DNA of 37,447 bases from an uncultured Lachnospiraceae bacterium (lineage in GTDB: Bacteria; Bacillota; Clostridia; Lachnospirales; Lachnospiraceae): NCBI GenBank assembly GCA_947173495.1, contig CAMWFQ010000035.1, positions 1 to 37,447 of the forward strand, written 5' to 3'. The notes beneath the pieces are model-generated. The model saw nothing but the letters and a program-made list of their open reading frames with translations, searched no databases and was not told where the DNA came from. Positions 1 through 8,771 of the stretch are shown here, piece after piece (the stretch's first letter is position 1; each line of letters starts with the position of its first letter). The position numbers and the translations under genes are program-made.

Positions 1-26
1 AAGCAACGCGCAGACACAAATCTCGC

Positions 27-50
27 GATTGAAAATTTTAATTTTCAATC
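27..50. terminator. AT-rich hairpin downstream of the DUF3810 gene
   Basis: Perfect 10-bp inverted repeat (GATTGAAAAT / ATTTTCAATC) with a 4-nt TTTA loop, 50 bases beyond the stop of the leftward gene. A transcript from that gene would fold here. There is no long U-run on the minus strand, so it is only a probable terminator and may serve whatever lies to the left. Confidence 0.45.
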
Positions 51-100
51 TTGTCCCTGCCTTTCTATCTTCCGCCTGCATTTTTCTCCCGGATCTCGTT

Positions 101-1249
101 CTAGTACAGTCTTCCATCATAGTACTGCAGTAAAAGCGTTACCACCCGGCTATAGCTGAGCGTTCCATCCTCCACTCCGTTCAGCGTCAGATTTGTCTCC
201 AAAAAAGCGTCTGCTGCCTGCTTTACCGTTTCCGTAGAAAGAACTGCTTTTCTCTCCACCTGCTCCCATGCCTGTGGCGTGAGAAACTTTTTGTCCCAGG
301 CAGCCAGATCACTGATCTGAGGATGAGACAAATAAAGCGCTTCGTCTTCTCCTGCGGCCTTTCTGAAATCTCTGTCAAGATACCCGATCACACTTAAGCA
401 GGCACTGTAACGAAACAGCGCATCCTCTGAATCAATACAGGCAAGATATCCGATAAAATTGGCCTCATCCTCCAGAAGAAAACCCTTCAGATGAGAAAGT
501 TCATGACACATGGTCACCGGGAGATTGGTGATATACATCTGCCGGTTATAGTTCGCTTCCATTGAAAACGGGAAGTAGTATCCCATAATATACTGCTGAC
601 TGTAAAAGCCCGATAAATACAATCCTTTCGGCTTCGGATAAAAGCCCTCAAGGGCATCGAACCTCTCCCCCAGCCGTTTCATTTCTTTTATGGCTCTCTC
701 TTTCATATCTCCCCGGTAAAGAATGTTTCCCTGTTCATCCCTCTCGAAAACGGGCGCAAGGGCATTCGCCTGCTCCACCACATAATCCCTGAGCGCTCCG
801 ATCTCCCGGATTCCGTATTTCTTATCCGGACTGCCTCCCATCGGATATCGCTCATAAACAGGAGAAACCTGATACAGTAAAAAGCAGTTCAGCGTCATAA
901 CCATGCTCACGATCCCTGTCGTCCAGTACAGAAAAAGTGCATAGTTTTTGTATTTTCTGACAATCTGCCGGGGCAGTCTGCGCCCTGCTGCCAGCACAGT
1001 CACGCTTCCCACTGCAAATACCAGAACCAGAGCCACTGCCAGATAAAGCATCCATTCTCCTGCGGAAAAAGGAACGCATCCGGTAATTCTGCCATAAGTC
1101 TCCACCCAGCAGGGAAAAATATAGGTTACATATAGGTCACTGAACCCCTCACAGACTCTGGCTATCATATTGAGCGCCACTGAAAGCAGGATCAGAATTC
1201 TTGGTATCCAAAACTTCCATTTTCTTTTTAATTTACCTTTTCCGGACAT
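101..1249 (-). CDS. DUF3810 family membrane-anchored zinc-metallopeptidase-like protein
   Basis: 382 aa. Three hydrophobic segments lie in the first third (a basic N-terminus then a membrane segment, one near residues 65-90, one near 105-125), followed by a soluble domain. That domain carries HELSH, a gluzincin-type zinc motif, and a downstream EDEAN that resembles the glutamate side of HExxH...E metalloproteases, which fits the DUF3810 family. The substrate is unknown. I prefer the second ATG (1249): AAGGA sits 6 nt before it but directly abuts the first ATG at 1255. It diverges from the AGCS transporter, and about 95 bases between them must hold both promoters. Family call is firm; peptidase activity is inference. 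Confidence 0.8.
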   Translation of the reverse strand: MSGKGKLKRKWKFWIPRILILLSVALNMIARVCEGFSDLYVTYIFPCWVETYGRITGCVPFSAGEWMLYLAVALVLVFAVGSVTVLAAGRRLPRQIVRKYKNYALFLYWTTGIVSMVMTLNCFLLYQVSPVYERYPMGGSPDKKYGIREIGALRDYVVEQANALAPVFERDEQGNILYRGDMKERAIKEMKRLGERFDALEGFYPKPKGLYLSGFYSQQYIMGYYFPFSMEANYNRQMYITNLPVTMCHELSHLKGFLLEDEANFIGYLACIDSEDALFRYSACLSVIGYLDRDFRKAAGEDEALYLSHPQISDLAAWDKKFLTPQAWEQVERKAVLSTETVKQAADAFLETNLTLNGVEDGTLSYSRVVTLLLQYYDGRLY

Positions 1250-1344
1250 TTCCATTCCTTATCTGTCTTATTTCAAAAATCGTTCATATCTCTTTCCCTT
1301 TGCTGATATATTTAATAATAAAAGCTCACGGGGACAAAAACCTT

Positions 1345-2661
1345 ATGCCGTCTGTCTTTGTTCTGATAAAATCCATCAATCAGTTTTTGTGGAGCGGTCC
1401 CCTTTTATTCCTGCTCATGGGGACTCATCTCTATTTTACCATGAAACTTCATTTTCCGCAGAAAAATATTCTGAAAGCCATCCGCCTTTCTCTTTCCCCC
1501 TCTGAAGACGGAAGTCAAAACAATCTTTCCGTTTTTGCAACCCTTTCCACCACACTGGCCGCCACTTTAGGGACAGGTAATATCATCGGTGTTTCGACTG
1601 CCATTGCCTTAGGCGGTCCCGGCGCGATCTTCTGGTGCTGGGTCACAGGAATTCTCGGCATGGCAACGTCCTATGCCGAATGCTTTCTGGGTGTCCGCTT
1701 CCGGCGCAGAAATTCTGATGGCACTTATCAGGGGGGACCCATGTATGTGTGGGAAAACGGTTTACATAATGCATCCATAGGGAAATTTTATGCGCTTTTG
1801 ACACTGGTCGCCGCCTTCGGTGTGGGATGCACAACACAGTCCAATTCCATTACCCAGACTACTTCTTTAAGCTTCGGTCTGAATCCACATATTGCCGGAT
1901 TTGGAGCTGCTATTCTGGCCGGACTGGTGATCGTGGGCGGCGTCCGGTCCATTGGAAATGTCTGTATGAAGCTGGTACCCTTTCTTGCCATTCTCTATAC
2001 CGGAAGCTGCCTGCTTTTGCTTTTCATGAACCGACAGGCTCTTCTCCCTGCCATCCAGCTGATTCTCACTCATGCGCTCTCACCGCGGGCAGCCCTCGGC
2101 GGCGCCGCCGGCTCTTCTTTGATGGTCACCGCGCGCTATGGCATTGCCCGGGGCCTTTTTACCAATGAGGCCGGCATCGGTACTGCCGCTATCGCCGCCG
2201 CCGCATCGGAAGCCTCCGATCCCGCCCGCCAGGCCTACGTGTCCATGACTGCTGTCTTCTGGGATACCGTAGTAATGTGTCTTTTAAGCGGACTGGTAAT
2301 CGTCAGCAACATGATCCTGCATCCTGACTCTGTACAGGGTGTCAATGAAGCCGGCCTTACGGAAGCCGCTTTCACCTTCCTGCCCCTTATGGGAAGCGCC
2401 TTCCTGTCTCTCTGCCTGGTAGCCTTTGCCATCACCACTCTGATCGGCTGGTCCTATCTGGGCGAGCAGGCCTTCTGCTATGTCACCAAAAACAAAGGCA
2501 TCTTCTGTTTCAAAGTTGCTTACATTGTGATGATCTACATTGGAGCCGTGCTGCCCTTAAATCTGGTATGGGAATGCACGGATCTGATCAATGCGCTTAT
2601 GATTGTCCCCAACGTAGCGGCATTGTTTCTGCTACAAAAATATCTGCGCTATCGTTTATAG
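1345..2661 (+). CDS. AGCS family amino acid:cation symporter (alanine/glycine type)
   Basis: About 438 aa, all membrane segments. It has the family pattern INQFLWSGPLL at the start, TLAATLGTGNIIGV and QGGPMYVWENG, then FTNEAGIGTAAIAAAA in the middle, which are the conserved sodium- and substrate-site helices of the alanine/sodium symporters (AlsT/AgcS). It should import small neutral amino acids with Na+ or H+. The frame is open upstream to a TTG at 1201, but the extra segment overlaps the divergent gene and does not match the family, so ATG 1345 is chosen. A GGGG run about 11 nt upstream is a weak ribosome site. The exact substrate cannot be assigned. Confidence 0.9.
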   Translation: MPSVFVLIKSINQFLWSGPLLFLLMGTHLYFTMKLHFPQKNILKAIRLSLSPSEDGSQNNLSVFATLSTTLAATLGTGNIIGVSTAIALGGPGAIFWCWVTGILGMATSYAECFLGVRFRRRNSDGTYQGGPMYVWENGLHNASIGKFYALLTLVAAFGVGCTTQSNSITQTTSLSFGLNPHIAGFGAAILAGLVIVGGVRSIGNVCMKLVPFLAILYTGSCLLLLFMNRQALLPAIQLILTHALSPRAALGGAAGSSLMVTARYGIARGLFTNEAGIGTAAIAAAASEASDPARQAYVSMTAVFWDTVVMCLLSGLVIVSNMILHPDSVQGVNEAGLTEAAFTFLPLMGSAFLSLCLVAFAITTLIGWSYLGEQAFCYVTKNKGIFCFKVAYIVMIYIGAVLPLNLVWECTDLINALMIVPNVAALFLLQKYLRYRL

Positions 2662-2679
2662 ACTTCCTGCCCTCCCGGC

Positions 2680-2708
2680 TTGCATAAATTACTTTCCTTC
2701 TATATAAT
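2680..2708 (+). promoter_or_regulatory. Sigma-A type promoter of the first MATE gene
   Basis: TTGCAT (2680-2685), 17-bp spacer, TATAAT (2703-2708). It lies 35 bases before the start codon and just after the AGCS stop, so the exporter has its own promoter and is not merely read through. Confidence 0.8.
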
Positions 2709-2742
2709 ACTGGTAAATCTGACAGTTGCCGGGAGGTTTCTA

Positions 2743-4035
2743 ATGAAAAAAAATTTTATTCGATATATTTTTCCATCTATGCTCTCTTTTTTGTTGACAG
2801 GGATTTATTCCATTGTAGATGGCATCTTCGTGGGCAGAGCGATGGGGGATCCGGGTCTTGCCGCTATCAATATCGCCTGGCCTCTGGTTGCTCTTATCAT
2901 TTCAATGGGTACCGGGATCGGTATGGGCTCCGCCGTGGTAGTCTCTTTAAATATCGGAGCCGGGAACGAAGAAAAAGCCCGCCGGACAGAAGGCAATGCT
3001 TTTTTTCTGTTTTTTACGGGCTCGCTTATTCTGATATCTTTTCTCTACCTGTCCGGAACTCCGCTCCTTCAATTACTGGGAGCAAAAGAAGATCTCCTTC
3101 CTCTGGCAGTATCTTACCTGCACTATATTCTTCTGGGCGGAATCATCCAGGTGTTTGCTTCCGGTATGGTTCCTCTCATGCGCAACCATGGCGCTTCCTT
3201 TTATGCCATGTGCGCCATGGCCCTGGGATGTATTTCCAATATCCTGCTTGATTACTATTTTGTGATCGTTCTCAGACTTGAAATGAAGGGCGCGGCTCTG
3301 GCTACCGTATGCGGCCAGGTCCTGACGCTGATCCTGTGCGCCGCTTTTTACTGCAGAAAAAAGAACCGCATTCCGCTCTCAAACTTAAAACCCGACCGGA
3401 ATGTGATCCTCTCTGTCCTTCAGGTGGCCCTCTCACCCTTCGGCCTGACTTACCTGCCCTCTGTCACCATTATCTTCATGAATATTCAGACTATAAAATA
3501 TGGAGGCAAAGAGGCTGTCAGTGCTTATGCCGTTCTGGCCTACATCATTTCCTTTATGGAGCTTCTGGTACAGGGAATCGGGGATGGCAGCCAGCCTCTG
3601 CTTTCCTTAAGCAAAGGCCGTAATGACAAAAAAGCGCTGAAAACCTACGCCGGATGGACCTTTCTTCTGGGTATCGGTTTCGGAATCGCCGGCGCAGTCC
3701 TCTTTGTTTCGCTCAAACACCTCCTGCCTGTTTTTTACGGGACCTCCGAAGAAGCGGCCGGCTATATCATTCATGCAGCCCCTGCTTTTGCCCTGGTAAT
3801 GGCACTGTATGGCCTTAATAAACCGGCTGTTTCTTATTTCTATGCCACCCGGCAGGTACGCGTCTCCAGTCTTTTAGTCTATGGCGAGATCGCACTGACT
3901 CTGCTTTTCATCTTCCTTCTGCCGCTGTTTCTGGGGCTTAATGGTATCTGGTATACCATACCGGCAGTTCAGGTCATTTTAGGAATCCTCTGCCTGTTTT
4001 TTCTCAGACGCAGCCAGGGAACTTCCCTCGAGTAA
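2743..4035 (+). CDS. MATE family multidrug/cation exporter
   Basis: 430 aa with about 12 hydrophobic helices and the MATE pattern: N-terminal IFPSMLSFLLTGIYSIVDGIFVGRAMG, and GAALATVCGQ at the end of the first six-helix half. MATE proteins export organic cations or metabolites in exchange for Na+ or H+ at the cytoplasmic membrane. The start at 2743 is fixed by GGGAGG with a 6-nt gap; an in-frame ATG-like extension back to 2680 runs through the promoter and is rejected. Own promoter and terminator make it monocistronic. Substrate unknown. Confidence 0.92.
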   Translation: MKKNFIRYIFPSMLSFLLTGIYSIVDGIFVGRAMGDPGLAAINIAWPLVALIISMGTGIGMGSAVVVSLNIGAGNEEKARRTEGNAFFLFFTGSLILISFLYLSGTPLLQLLGAKEDLLPLAVSYLHYILLGGIIQVFASGMVPLMRNHGASFYAMCAMALGCISNILLDYYFVIVLRLEMKGAALATVCGQVLTLILCAAFYCRKKNRIPLSNLKPDRNVILSVLQVALSPFGLTYLPSVTIIFMNIQTIKYGGKEAVSAYAVLAYIISFMELLVQGIGDGSQPLLSLSKGRNDKKALKTYAGWTFLLGIGFGIAGAVLFVSLKHLLPVFYGTSEEAAGYIIHAAPAFALVMALYGLNKPAVSYFYATRQVRVSSLLVYGEIALTLLFIFLLPLFLGLNGIWYTIPAVQVILGILCLFFLRRSQGTSLE

Positions 4036-4066
4036 GGAATTTTTCCCTTGCCCGGGCATCGGGCAT

Positions 4067-4090
4067 CTGTCAGCTTCTGCTGACAGTTTT
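4067..4090 (+). terminator. Rho-independent terminator of the MATE gene
   Basis: Stem CTGTCAGC / GCTGACAG (8 bp), TTCT loop, followed by TTTT, 31 bases after the MATE stop. Confidence 0.85.
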
Positions 4091-4112
4091 CCTCCAGGTG
4101 GCGTATGCAATT

Positions 4113-4195
4113 GAGCAGGGAGGATTTTCCCCCTGCTCACGCGCGGCCCGCTTGCTGCTTCAGCAGCTGCCTGGCTTATGCGTCCCTGCGCATAA
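4113..4195. other. Hairpin-rich spacer between convergent genes
   Basis: Two further hairpins lie between the convergent MATE and GH13 genes: GAGCAGGG/CCCTGCTC (4113-4138) and TTATGCG/CGCATAA (4176-4195). Neither is followed by a U-run, so they are structural and may end the leftward GH13 transcript less efficiently. Confidence 0.4.
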
Positions 4196-4212
4196 AAACA
4201 GCTGACCTTTTA

Positions 4213-6048
4213 TCAGATCCTGGCGCACCAGCGATACTGATAAGGGGCAAGCGTAACCTGCTGCAGATCCACTTTTTCTTTCGTAAAAATATCTTCATAT
4301 TCTCCAAACAGAGTCGGCAGCTTGGCATGCTGCCAGTTCTCTGAAAAGTTCGCAAGACATACCAGTTCGTCCGTCTGCACAGTCCGGCGGATCGCAAATA
4401 CCGGCATAGCACAGGTATCCCAGGTGGTGACCTGTGCCGCTGTTCCGAAGCAGACGTTTTCCCTGCGCACCTTCTCCAGCTCCTTTAATCCCTCCCAGAC
4501 TTTATACTGCACCGTTCCTTCACAGGTACGCAGTCCGGCATTTTCCCAGTTAAAAGAACTTCTGTGCAGATATCTGCTGTCCGCTGCAATATCCGGATTC
4601 TCCTTATAGCTGTAATCATTTACCTGACCGATCTCATCTCCGGAAGAAAGCATCAGAAATCCTTCCAGACTCATGCACGCCGCATGCATCAGAAGAATTC
4701 TCCGGATTCCTGCCTCTACCTGTTCCTTGTCATTCTCGAATCCTCCCTTTTCCACACCACAGAGGCTGGCCGTCGTTCCGCAGCTTCTGGCATCCTTGGA
4801 CACCGGATCATAATTATAAAGCTCTCCTCTGGCAAAACTGCCCGGAAACACTCCTTCAAAGAAATGATACAGGTACTCCTTATGAGACAGCGGGTCTATG
4901 GAAAGAATTCTCTCCTGATCTTCATCCAGTCCCCAGCCGATATCGTCATGGCAGCGCAGATAATTCACAAAGTAACAGTTGTCCGGCAGCGAATGGATCA
5001 CATCCATCTGATGCTTAAGCAGACGGGCGTCTCTGCTGGCCAGAGCAGCCCACAAATTGACCATAGTGGAAGAACCATAAAGAATATGACACTCCGGTTT
5101 GTCAGGTGTGCCAAAATAAGGCGGAAGCTCCCTGGGTGCCATAACCACTTCTCCCTTCAAAATGACGGCTGGGCATACCACCTCCAGAATCATTCGCATC
5201 ATGCGCACAATGGTGTGGACCTGCGGAAGATTACGGCAGCTGGTTCCCAGCTCTTTCCAGATGTAGGGCACTGCATCAATACGCAGCACTTCAACCCCCA
5301 TATTGGCCAGAAACAGGATATTCGCCATCATCTCGTTAAAAACCACCGGATTTTTGTAGTTTAAGTCCCACTGATATGGATAAAAGGTAGTGAGCACATG
5401 CTTTTTCATCTCCTCACACCATGTAAAGTTACCCGGCGCCGTCGTCGGAAATACCTGGGGCATGGTCTTCTCAAATTCAGCAGGAATATCAAAGGTATCA
5501 TAGCACTGATACCGATCTATGTATTCCTGTTCACCGGCCTTCGCCCTCATCGCCCATTCATGGGTATCCGCCGTGTGGTTCATGACCATGTCCAGACACA
5601 GGCTGATCCCTCTCTTCCTCAACTCTCCCGTCAGTATGGTCAGATCCCGGTTGGTTCCGATCCGGGGATCCACGCAGCGGAAATCCTCCACTGCATATCC
5701 GCCATCGTTATAGGGATATGGCATCTTCAAAAGCGGCATCAAATGCAGATAGGTAATCTTCTGCTCGGAGAGATAATCCAGCTTTTTGATCAGTCCCTTC
5801 AAACCGCCTGCGAAAAGCTTCGGGTACATGGTCATGCCCAGCATGCTGCTCTCCCGGTACCACAGCGGATTGGCCTCCCGCTTTTTATCCAGAGTCTTTA
5901 ACTCTTCGGAACGTTTCCTGTAAAAGTCCTTCATGATCGAAAGCAGTTTCTCATATCCTTCTTCTGCCTGATACAGTTCTCTGTATTTTTCCTTCAATTC
6001 CTGCTCATGTTTTTTCAATCTCCCTGCAAAGATACTGTCCTGTGCCAT
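4213..6048 (-). CDS. Amylosucrase-like glycoside hydrolase, GH13 subfamily 4
   Basis: 611 aa from the chosen start, close to the usual length of amylosucrases (about 630). It has a helical N-terminal region, a (beta/alpha)8 barrel and a C-terminal beta domain. Catalytic residues are visible: nucleophile Asp in RIDAVPYIWK, acid/base Glu in LKGEVV 42 residues later, transition-state Asp in CHDDIGW. NDGGYAV and ADSRYLHR line up with the Asp and Arg that form the sucrose pocket salt bridge in Neisseria amylosucrase. Expected role: cleave sucrose, with transfer to glucan or hydrolysis. There is no signal peptide, so it is cytoplasmic. The start at 6048 has GGAGGAAGGA upstream; the ATG at 6075 would make that site coding. 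Flanked by exporters with no sugar transporter beside it. Sucrose hydrolase is an alternative activity. Confidence 0.85.
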   Translation of the reverse strand: MAQDSIFAGRLKKHEQELKEKYRELYQAEEGYEKLLSIMKDFYRKRSEELKTLDKKREANPLWYRESSMLGMTMYPKLFAGGLKGLIKKLDYLSEQKITYLHLMPLLKMPYPYNDGGYAVEDFRCVDPRIGTNRDLTILTGELRKRGISLCLDMVMNHTADTHEWAMRAKAGEQEYIDRYQCYDTFDIPAEFEKTMPQVFPTTAPGNFTWCEEMKKHVLTTFYPYQWDLNYKNPVVFNEMMANILFLANMGVEVLRIDAVPYIWKELGTSCRNLPQVHTIVRMMRMILEVVCPAVILKGEVVMAPRELPPYFGTPDKPECHILYGSSTMVNLWAALASRDARLLKHQMDVIHSLPDNCYFVNYLRCHDDIGWGLDEDQERILSIDPLSHKEYLYHFFEGVFPGSFARGELYNYDPVSKDARSCGTTASLCGVEKGGFENDKEQVEAGIRRILLMHAACMSLEGFLMLSSGDEIGQVNDYSYKENPDIAADSRYLHRSSFNWENAGLRTCEGTVQYKVWEGLKELEKVRRENVCFGTAAQVTTWDTCAMPVFAIRRTVQTDELVCLANFSENWQHAKLPTLFGEYEDIFTKEKVDLQQVTLAPYQYRWCARI

Positions 6049-6186
6049 TTTATTCCTTCCTCCCTGGTCTTTCATACATAAATTTCCTTTTTCATTTTAC
6101 TATTTTATAAATTACTATACCGGTTTTTAAATATATGATAGAATGTTTTTAATTTTTGAAACAATCCTGAAAAGGCGGAAATGCTA

Positions 6187-7545
6187 ATGAAAAGCAAATG
6201 GAAAAACGATGAATTTTATGGTCAGATCCTGAAGCTGCTGCTTCCTATCGTATTTCAAAATCTGTTAAGCGCTGCTGTCAGCTCCGCAGATGTCGTGATG
6301 CTGAACTATGTGGGACAGTCCTCCATATCAGCAGTTTCTCTGGCATCTCAGTATGCCAGTGTACTGTTTATGGTTTATTATGGTCTGGGAACCGGCGCCA
6401 CCATACTCTGCGCCCAATATTTCGGTAAGAAAGATATGCGTGCTATTGAAATCGTGGAAGGTATTGCCCTGCGTTTTTCCATGCTGATCTCTGTTGTATT
6501 TGCAGGTTTTGCCATGTTTGCCCCCGATGTGATGATGAAGCTTTTTACCAATGATACGGAATTGATCGCTCTGGGCTCTTCGTATCTGCGCTTTGTGAGT
6601 ATCAGCTATCTCTGCTGGGGGATTACCGAGGTCTATCTTGCCGTACTGCGCAGCATCGGCAGGGTTGTGATCAGCACTGCCTTAAATACGCTGGCTTTTA
6701 CGCTGAATGTTTTTCTCAATGCCGTATTCATCTTCGGCCTTTTCGACGCACCGAAGCTGGGGGCTGCCGGAGTCGCTCTGGCCACCTCGCTTTCCAGAGT
6801 GATTGAACTGATCGCCTGCTTTATCGTATCAGCCATGAGCAAAGATATCAAATTAAAGCTCTCCACTCTCTTTTTGAAAAACAGGGTGCTGTTCTCTGAT
6901 TTCGTACGCCTCTCCCTCCCTGCGCTTGGCAACGATATCGCCTGGGGAGTGGCTTTTTCCATGTACTCCGTCATCATCGGCCATCTGGGCTCAGATGCGG
7001 TGGCCGCCAATTCCTTTGTGGTGGTGGCGCGCAATTTTGGTACCGTACTGTGCTTTGGTCTTGCCAGCGCAGGCGGAATTCTTCTGGGAAAGGTCATCGG
7101 AGAAAACCGTCTGGAAGATGCACGGACGGATGCGCGGAAACTAATGAAGCTTACTATCCTGAGCGGCGCTGTCGGGGGGCTTCTTATCCTGGCGGCAACT
7201 CCGTTAATCCTGAAATACGCGGTTCTGACCGATACCGCCATGCATTATCTGAAGTACATGCTTCTGATCAATACCTATTATGTGATGGGCGCCGCTGTCA
7301 ATACCACTCTGATCGCGGGTGTATTCCGGGCAGGCGGCGACAGCCGTTTCGGCTTTGTCTGCGATGTGATCGATATGTGGGTCTATGCCGTACCATTAGG
7401 CTTTCTCTCCGCCTTTGTGTTTAAGCTCCCTGTCATGTGGGTCTATTTTCTGCTGTGCACCGATGAATTCGTGAAATGGCCCTGGGTCATCCGTCATTAC
7501 CGCAGCGGGAAATGGCTTCACAATATTACAAGGGACTATTGTTAA
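6187..7545 (+). CDS. MATE family efflux transporter
   Basis: 452 aa, 12 predicted helices. N-terminal ILKLLLPIVFQNLLSAAVSSADVVM and QYFGKKD fit the MATE branch seen in Clostridia (NorM/DinF-like). It is not a close duplicate of the MATE gene at 2743: no long shared stretch is evident. GGCGG at 6176-6179 gives better spacing to ATG 6187 than to ATG 6181. TATGATAGAAT at 6134-6144 resembles an extended -10, but no -35 is seen. Divergent from the GH13 gene. The last residues show no membrane segment. Substrate unknown. Confidence 0.9.
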   Translation: MKSKWKNDEFYGQILKLLLPIVFQNLLSAAVSSADVVMLNYVGQSSISAVSLASQYASVLFMVYYGLGTGATILCAQYFGKKDMRAIEIVEGIALRFSMLISVVFAGFAMFAPDVMMKLFTNDTELIALGSSYLRFVSISYLCWGITEVYLAVLRSIGRVVISTALNTLAFTLNVFLNAVFIFGLFDAPKLGAAGVALATSLSRVIELIACFIVSAMSKDIKLKLSTLFLKNRVLFSDFVRLSLPALGNDIAWGVAFSMYSVIIGHLGSDAVAANSFVVVARNFGTVLCFGLASAGGILLGKVIGENRLEDARTDARKLMKLTILSGAVGGLLILAATPLILKYAVLTDTAMHYLKYMLLINTYYVMGAAVNTTLIAGVFRAGGDSRFGFVCDVIDMWVYAVPLGFLSAFVFKLPVMWVYFLLCTDEFVKWPWVIRHYRSGKWLHNITRDYC

Positions 7546-7599
7546 AATATCGAATTCTTATAGCAGGTCTGCGCACTTGCTGCGCTGACCGTACAGCGC

Positions 7600-7624
7600 C
7601 AAAATGCCTGCTTTTGGCATTTTG
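7600..7624. terminator. Hairpin between convergent MATE and birA genes
   Basis: Perfect 9-bp stem CAAAATGCC / GGCATTTTG with a 7-nt TGCTTTT loop, 54 bases after the MATE stop. The T-rich distal arm fits a terminator for the rightward transcript. Confidence 0.6.
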
Positions 7625-7642
7625 TGTGCATCCCCCGGAGGG

Positions 7643-7723
7643 TTCAAAGTAAACCCCTTTCATGTTATGGTGGTGCCGAGAAAGCGGCATGAGGGGTTAC
7701 TTTGAAAGTCCCTGACTTTCAAA
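7643..7723. repeat. Nested inverted repeats at the 3' end of birA
   Basis: An imperfect dyad joins TTCAAAGTAAACCCC (7643-7657) with GGGGTTACTTTGAA (7693-7706). Inside it is TGCCG/CGGCA (7674-7689). It overlaps a perfect 10-bp hairpin TTTGAAAGTC / GACTTTCAAA (7701-7723) formed by the last codons of birA. The ACTTTGAAAG word occurs several times in both orientations. It probably ends the leftward transcript. Confidence 0.6.
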
Positions 7724-8767
7724 ACTTTCAAAGCACGGATGGCCCTCCGGCCTGATGCTGATCTCCCCGCTGGAGAGGTCTTCTTTCGTCCCATCCTCAT
7801 ACTGAACCTTCAGATGGCAGTCATCGTCAATCCCAAGTACCAGAGCGTATTCCCTCTCCGCCGTCTTCTTCCGGCCTTCGCGCTCTCCGGACGATTCCAT
7901 CCCGCCGGGCGGAATGACCCGGACTCTTTTTCCAATGACAAAAGATCGCTTCCGATATTCTTCCAGATAGTTTCTGGCAGGAAACGCGCTGTAATATTCC
8001 ATAAAATTTGACAGAAACTCCACCGCCAGAAGATTGCGCAAATTCTCTCTGGGAATATGACTTGTAAAAACTGCTCCCGCTACATCCCTGACCTCGTCCG
8101 GGAATCCTTCTTTCGGTTCATAAATATTGATACCGATTCCCACCACCACATATTCCAGCTTTCCCTCTTCCAATGAAGCGGATCCTTCCGTGAGAATACC
8201 CGATATCTTTTTGCCCCGCATCAGGACATCGTTTACCCACTTGATCTGAGTCTCTTCTCCCGATATCTTCTCCACTGCCCTGGCAGCAGATGCTGCTGTC
8301 AGCGTAGTGAGCATGGCCGCCTCCTCATGTGAGGCGTCAGGATGCAGGAGCAGACTCATATAAAGCCCCGTCCCTTCCGGTGAAAAGAAGGTCCGCCCTC
8401 TCCGCCCTTTTCCGGCGCTCTGCTCCTCCGCCAAAAGCACCATATCGCATCTTTTTCCTTCTGCGGCATAGCGTTTTAAAACATTGTTGGTGGAATCCAC
8501 CATTTTCTCCACCTGTACCGGCAGAGAAATCCCTCTTTCATGGAGTCCCTTCTCTATAAAAGCAGCGGAAAGCACATCCGGCGCTTTCCGCAAAATATAG
8601 CCTTTGTTGTTTACCGCCTCAATCCCATACCCTTCCTTCTGCAGCGCCTTTATTGCCTTCCAGACTCCAGCCCGGGTAACAGAAAGTTTATCCGCTATCT
8701 GTTGCCCCGAAAGAAATTCTCCCCGGTGATTTTCCAATAATAATAAAATCTGTTCCCTGATCGTCAT
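7697..8767 (-). CDS. birA: Bifunctional biotin--[acetyl-CoA-carboxylase] ligase / biotin operon repressor BirA
   Basis: 356 aa. Residues 1-65 are a winged helix (SGQQIADKLSVTRAGVWKAI), so this is the regulatory class II form. The catalytic domain has GKGRRGRTF, the biotinyl-AMP loop (usual GRGRRGR), then KWVNDV and VVGIGINI; a C-terminal SH3-like domain follows. It makes biotinyl-AMP and biotinylates carboxylase carrier proteins, and represses biotin genes. It is the last gene of a three-gene operon: its ATG lies 4 bases after the upstream stop. A TTG at 8779 would overlap that gene and has poor ribosome-site spacing. No biotin synthesis or transport gene is adjacent. Confidence 0.95.
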   Translation of the reverse strand: MTIREQILLLLENHRGEFLSGQQIADKLSVTRAGVWKAIKALQKEGYGIEAVNNKGYILRKAPDVLSAAFIEKGLHERGISLPVQVEKMVDSTNNVLKRYAAEGKRCDMVLLAEEQSAGKGRRGRTFFSPEGTGLYMSLLLHPDASHEEAAMLTTLTAASAARAVEKISGEETQIKWVNDVLMRGKKISGILTEGSASLEEGKLEYVVVGIGINIYEPKEGFPDEVRDVAGAVFTSHIPRENLRNLLAVEFLSNFMEYYSAFPARNYLEEYRKRSFVIGKRVRVIPPGGMESSGEREGRKKTAEREYALVLGIDDDCHLKVQYEDGTKEDLSSGEISIRPEGHPCFESFESQGLSK

Positions 8768-8771
8768 TTTC

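Noticed and set aside
4564-5364. 266-codon rightward open frame
   Set aside because: Lies opposite the GH13 gene, whose catalytic motifs are clear; the antisense frame has no motif.
6633-7241. 202-codon leftward open frame
   Set aside because: Antisense to the second MATE gene; composition is that of a mirrored membrane protein.
2743-7545. Tandem duplication of MATE genes
   Set aside because: The two exporters share only the family fold by eye and flank an unrelated gene.
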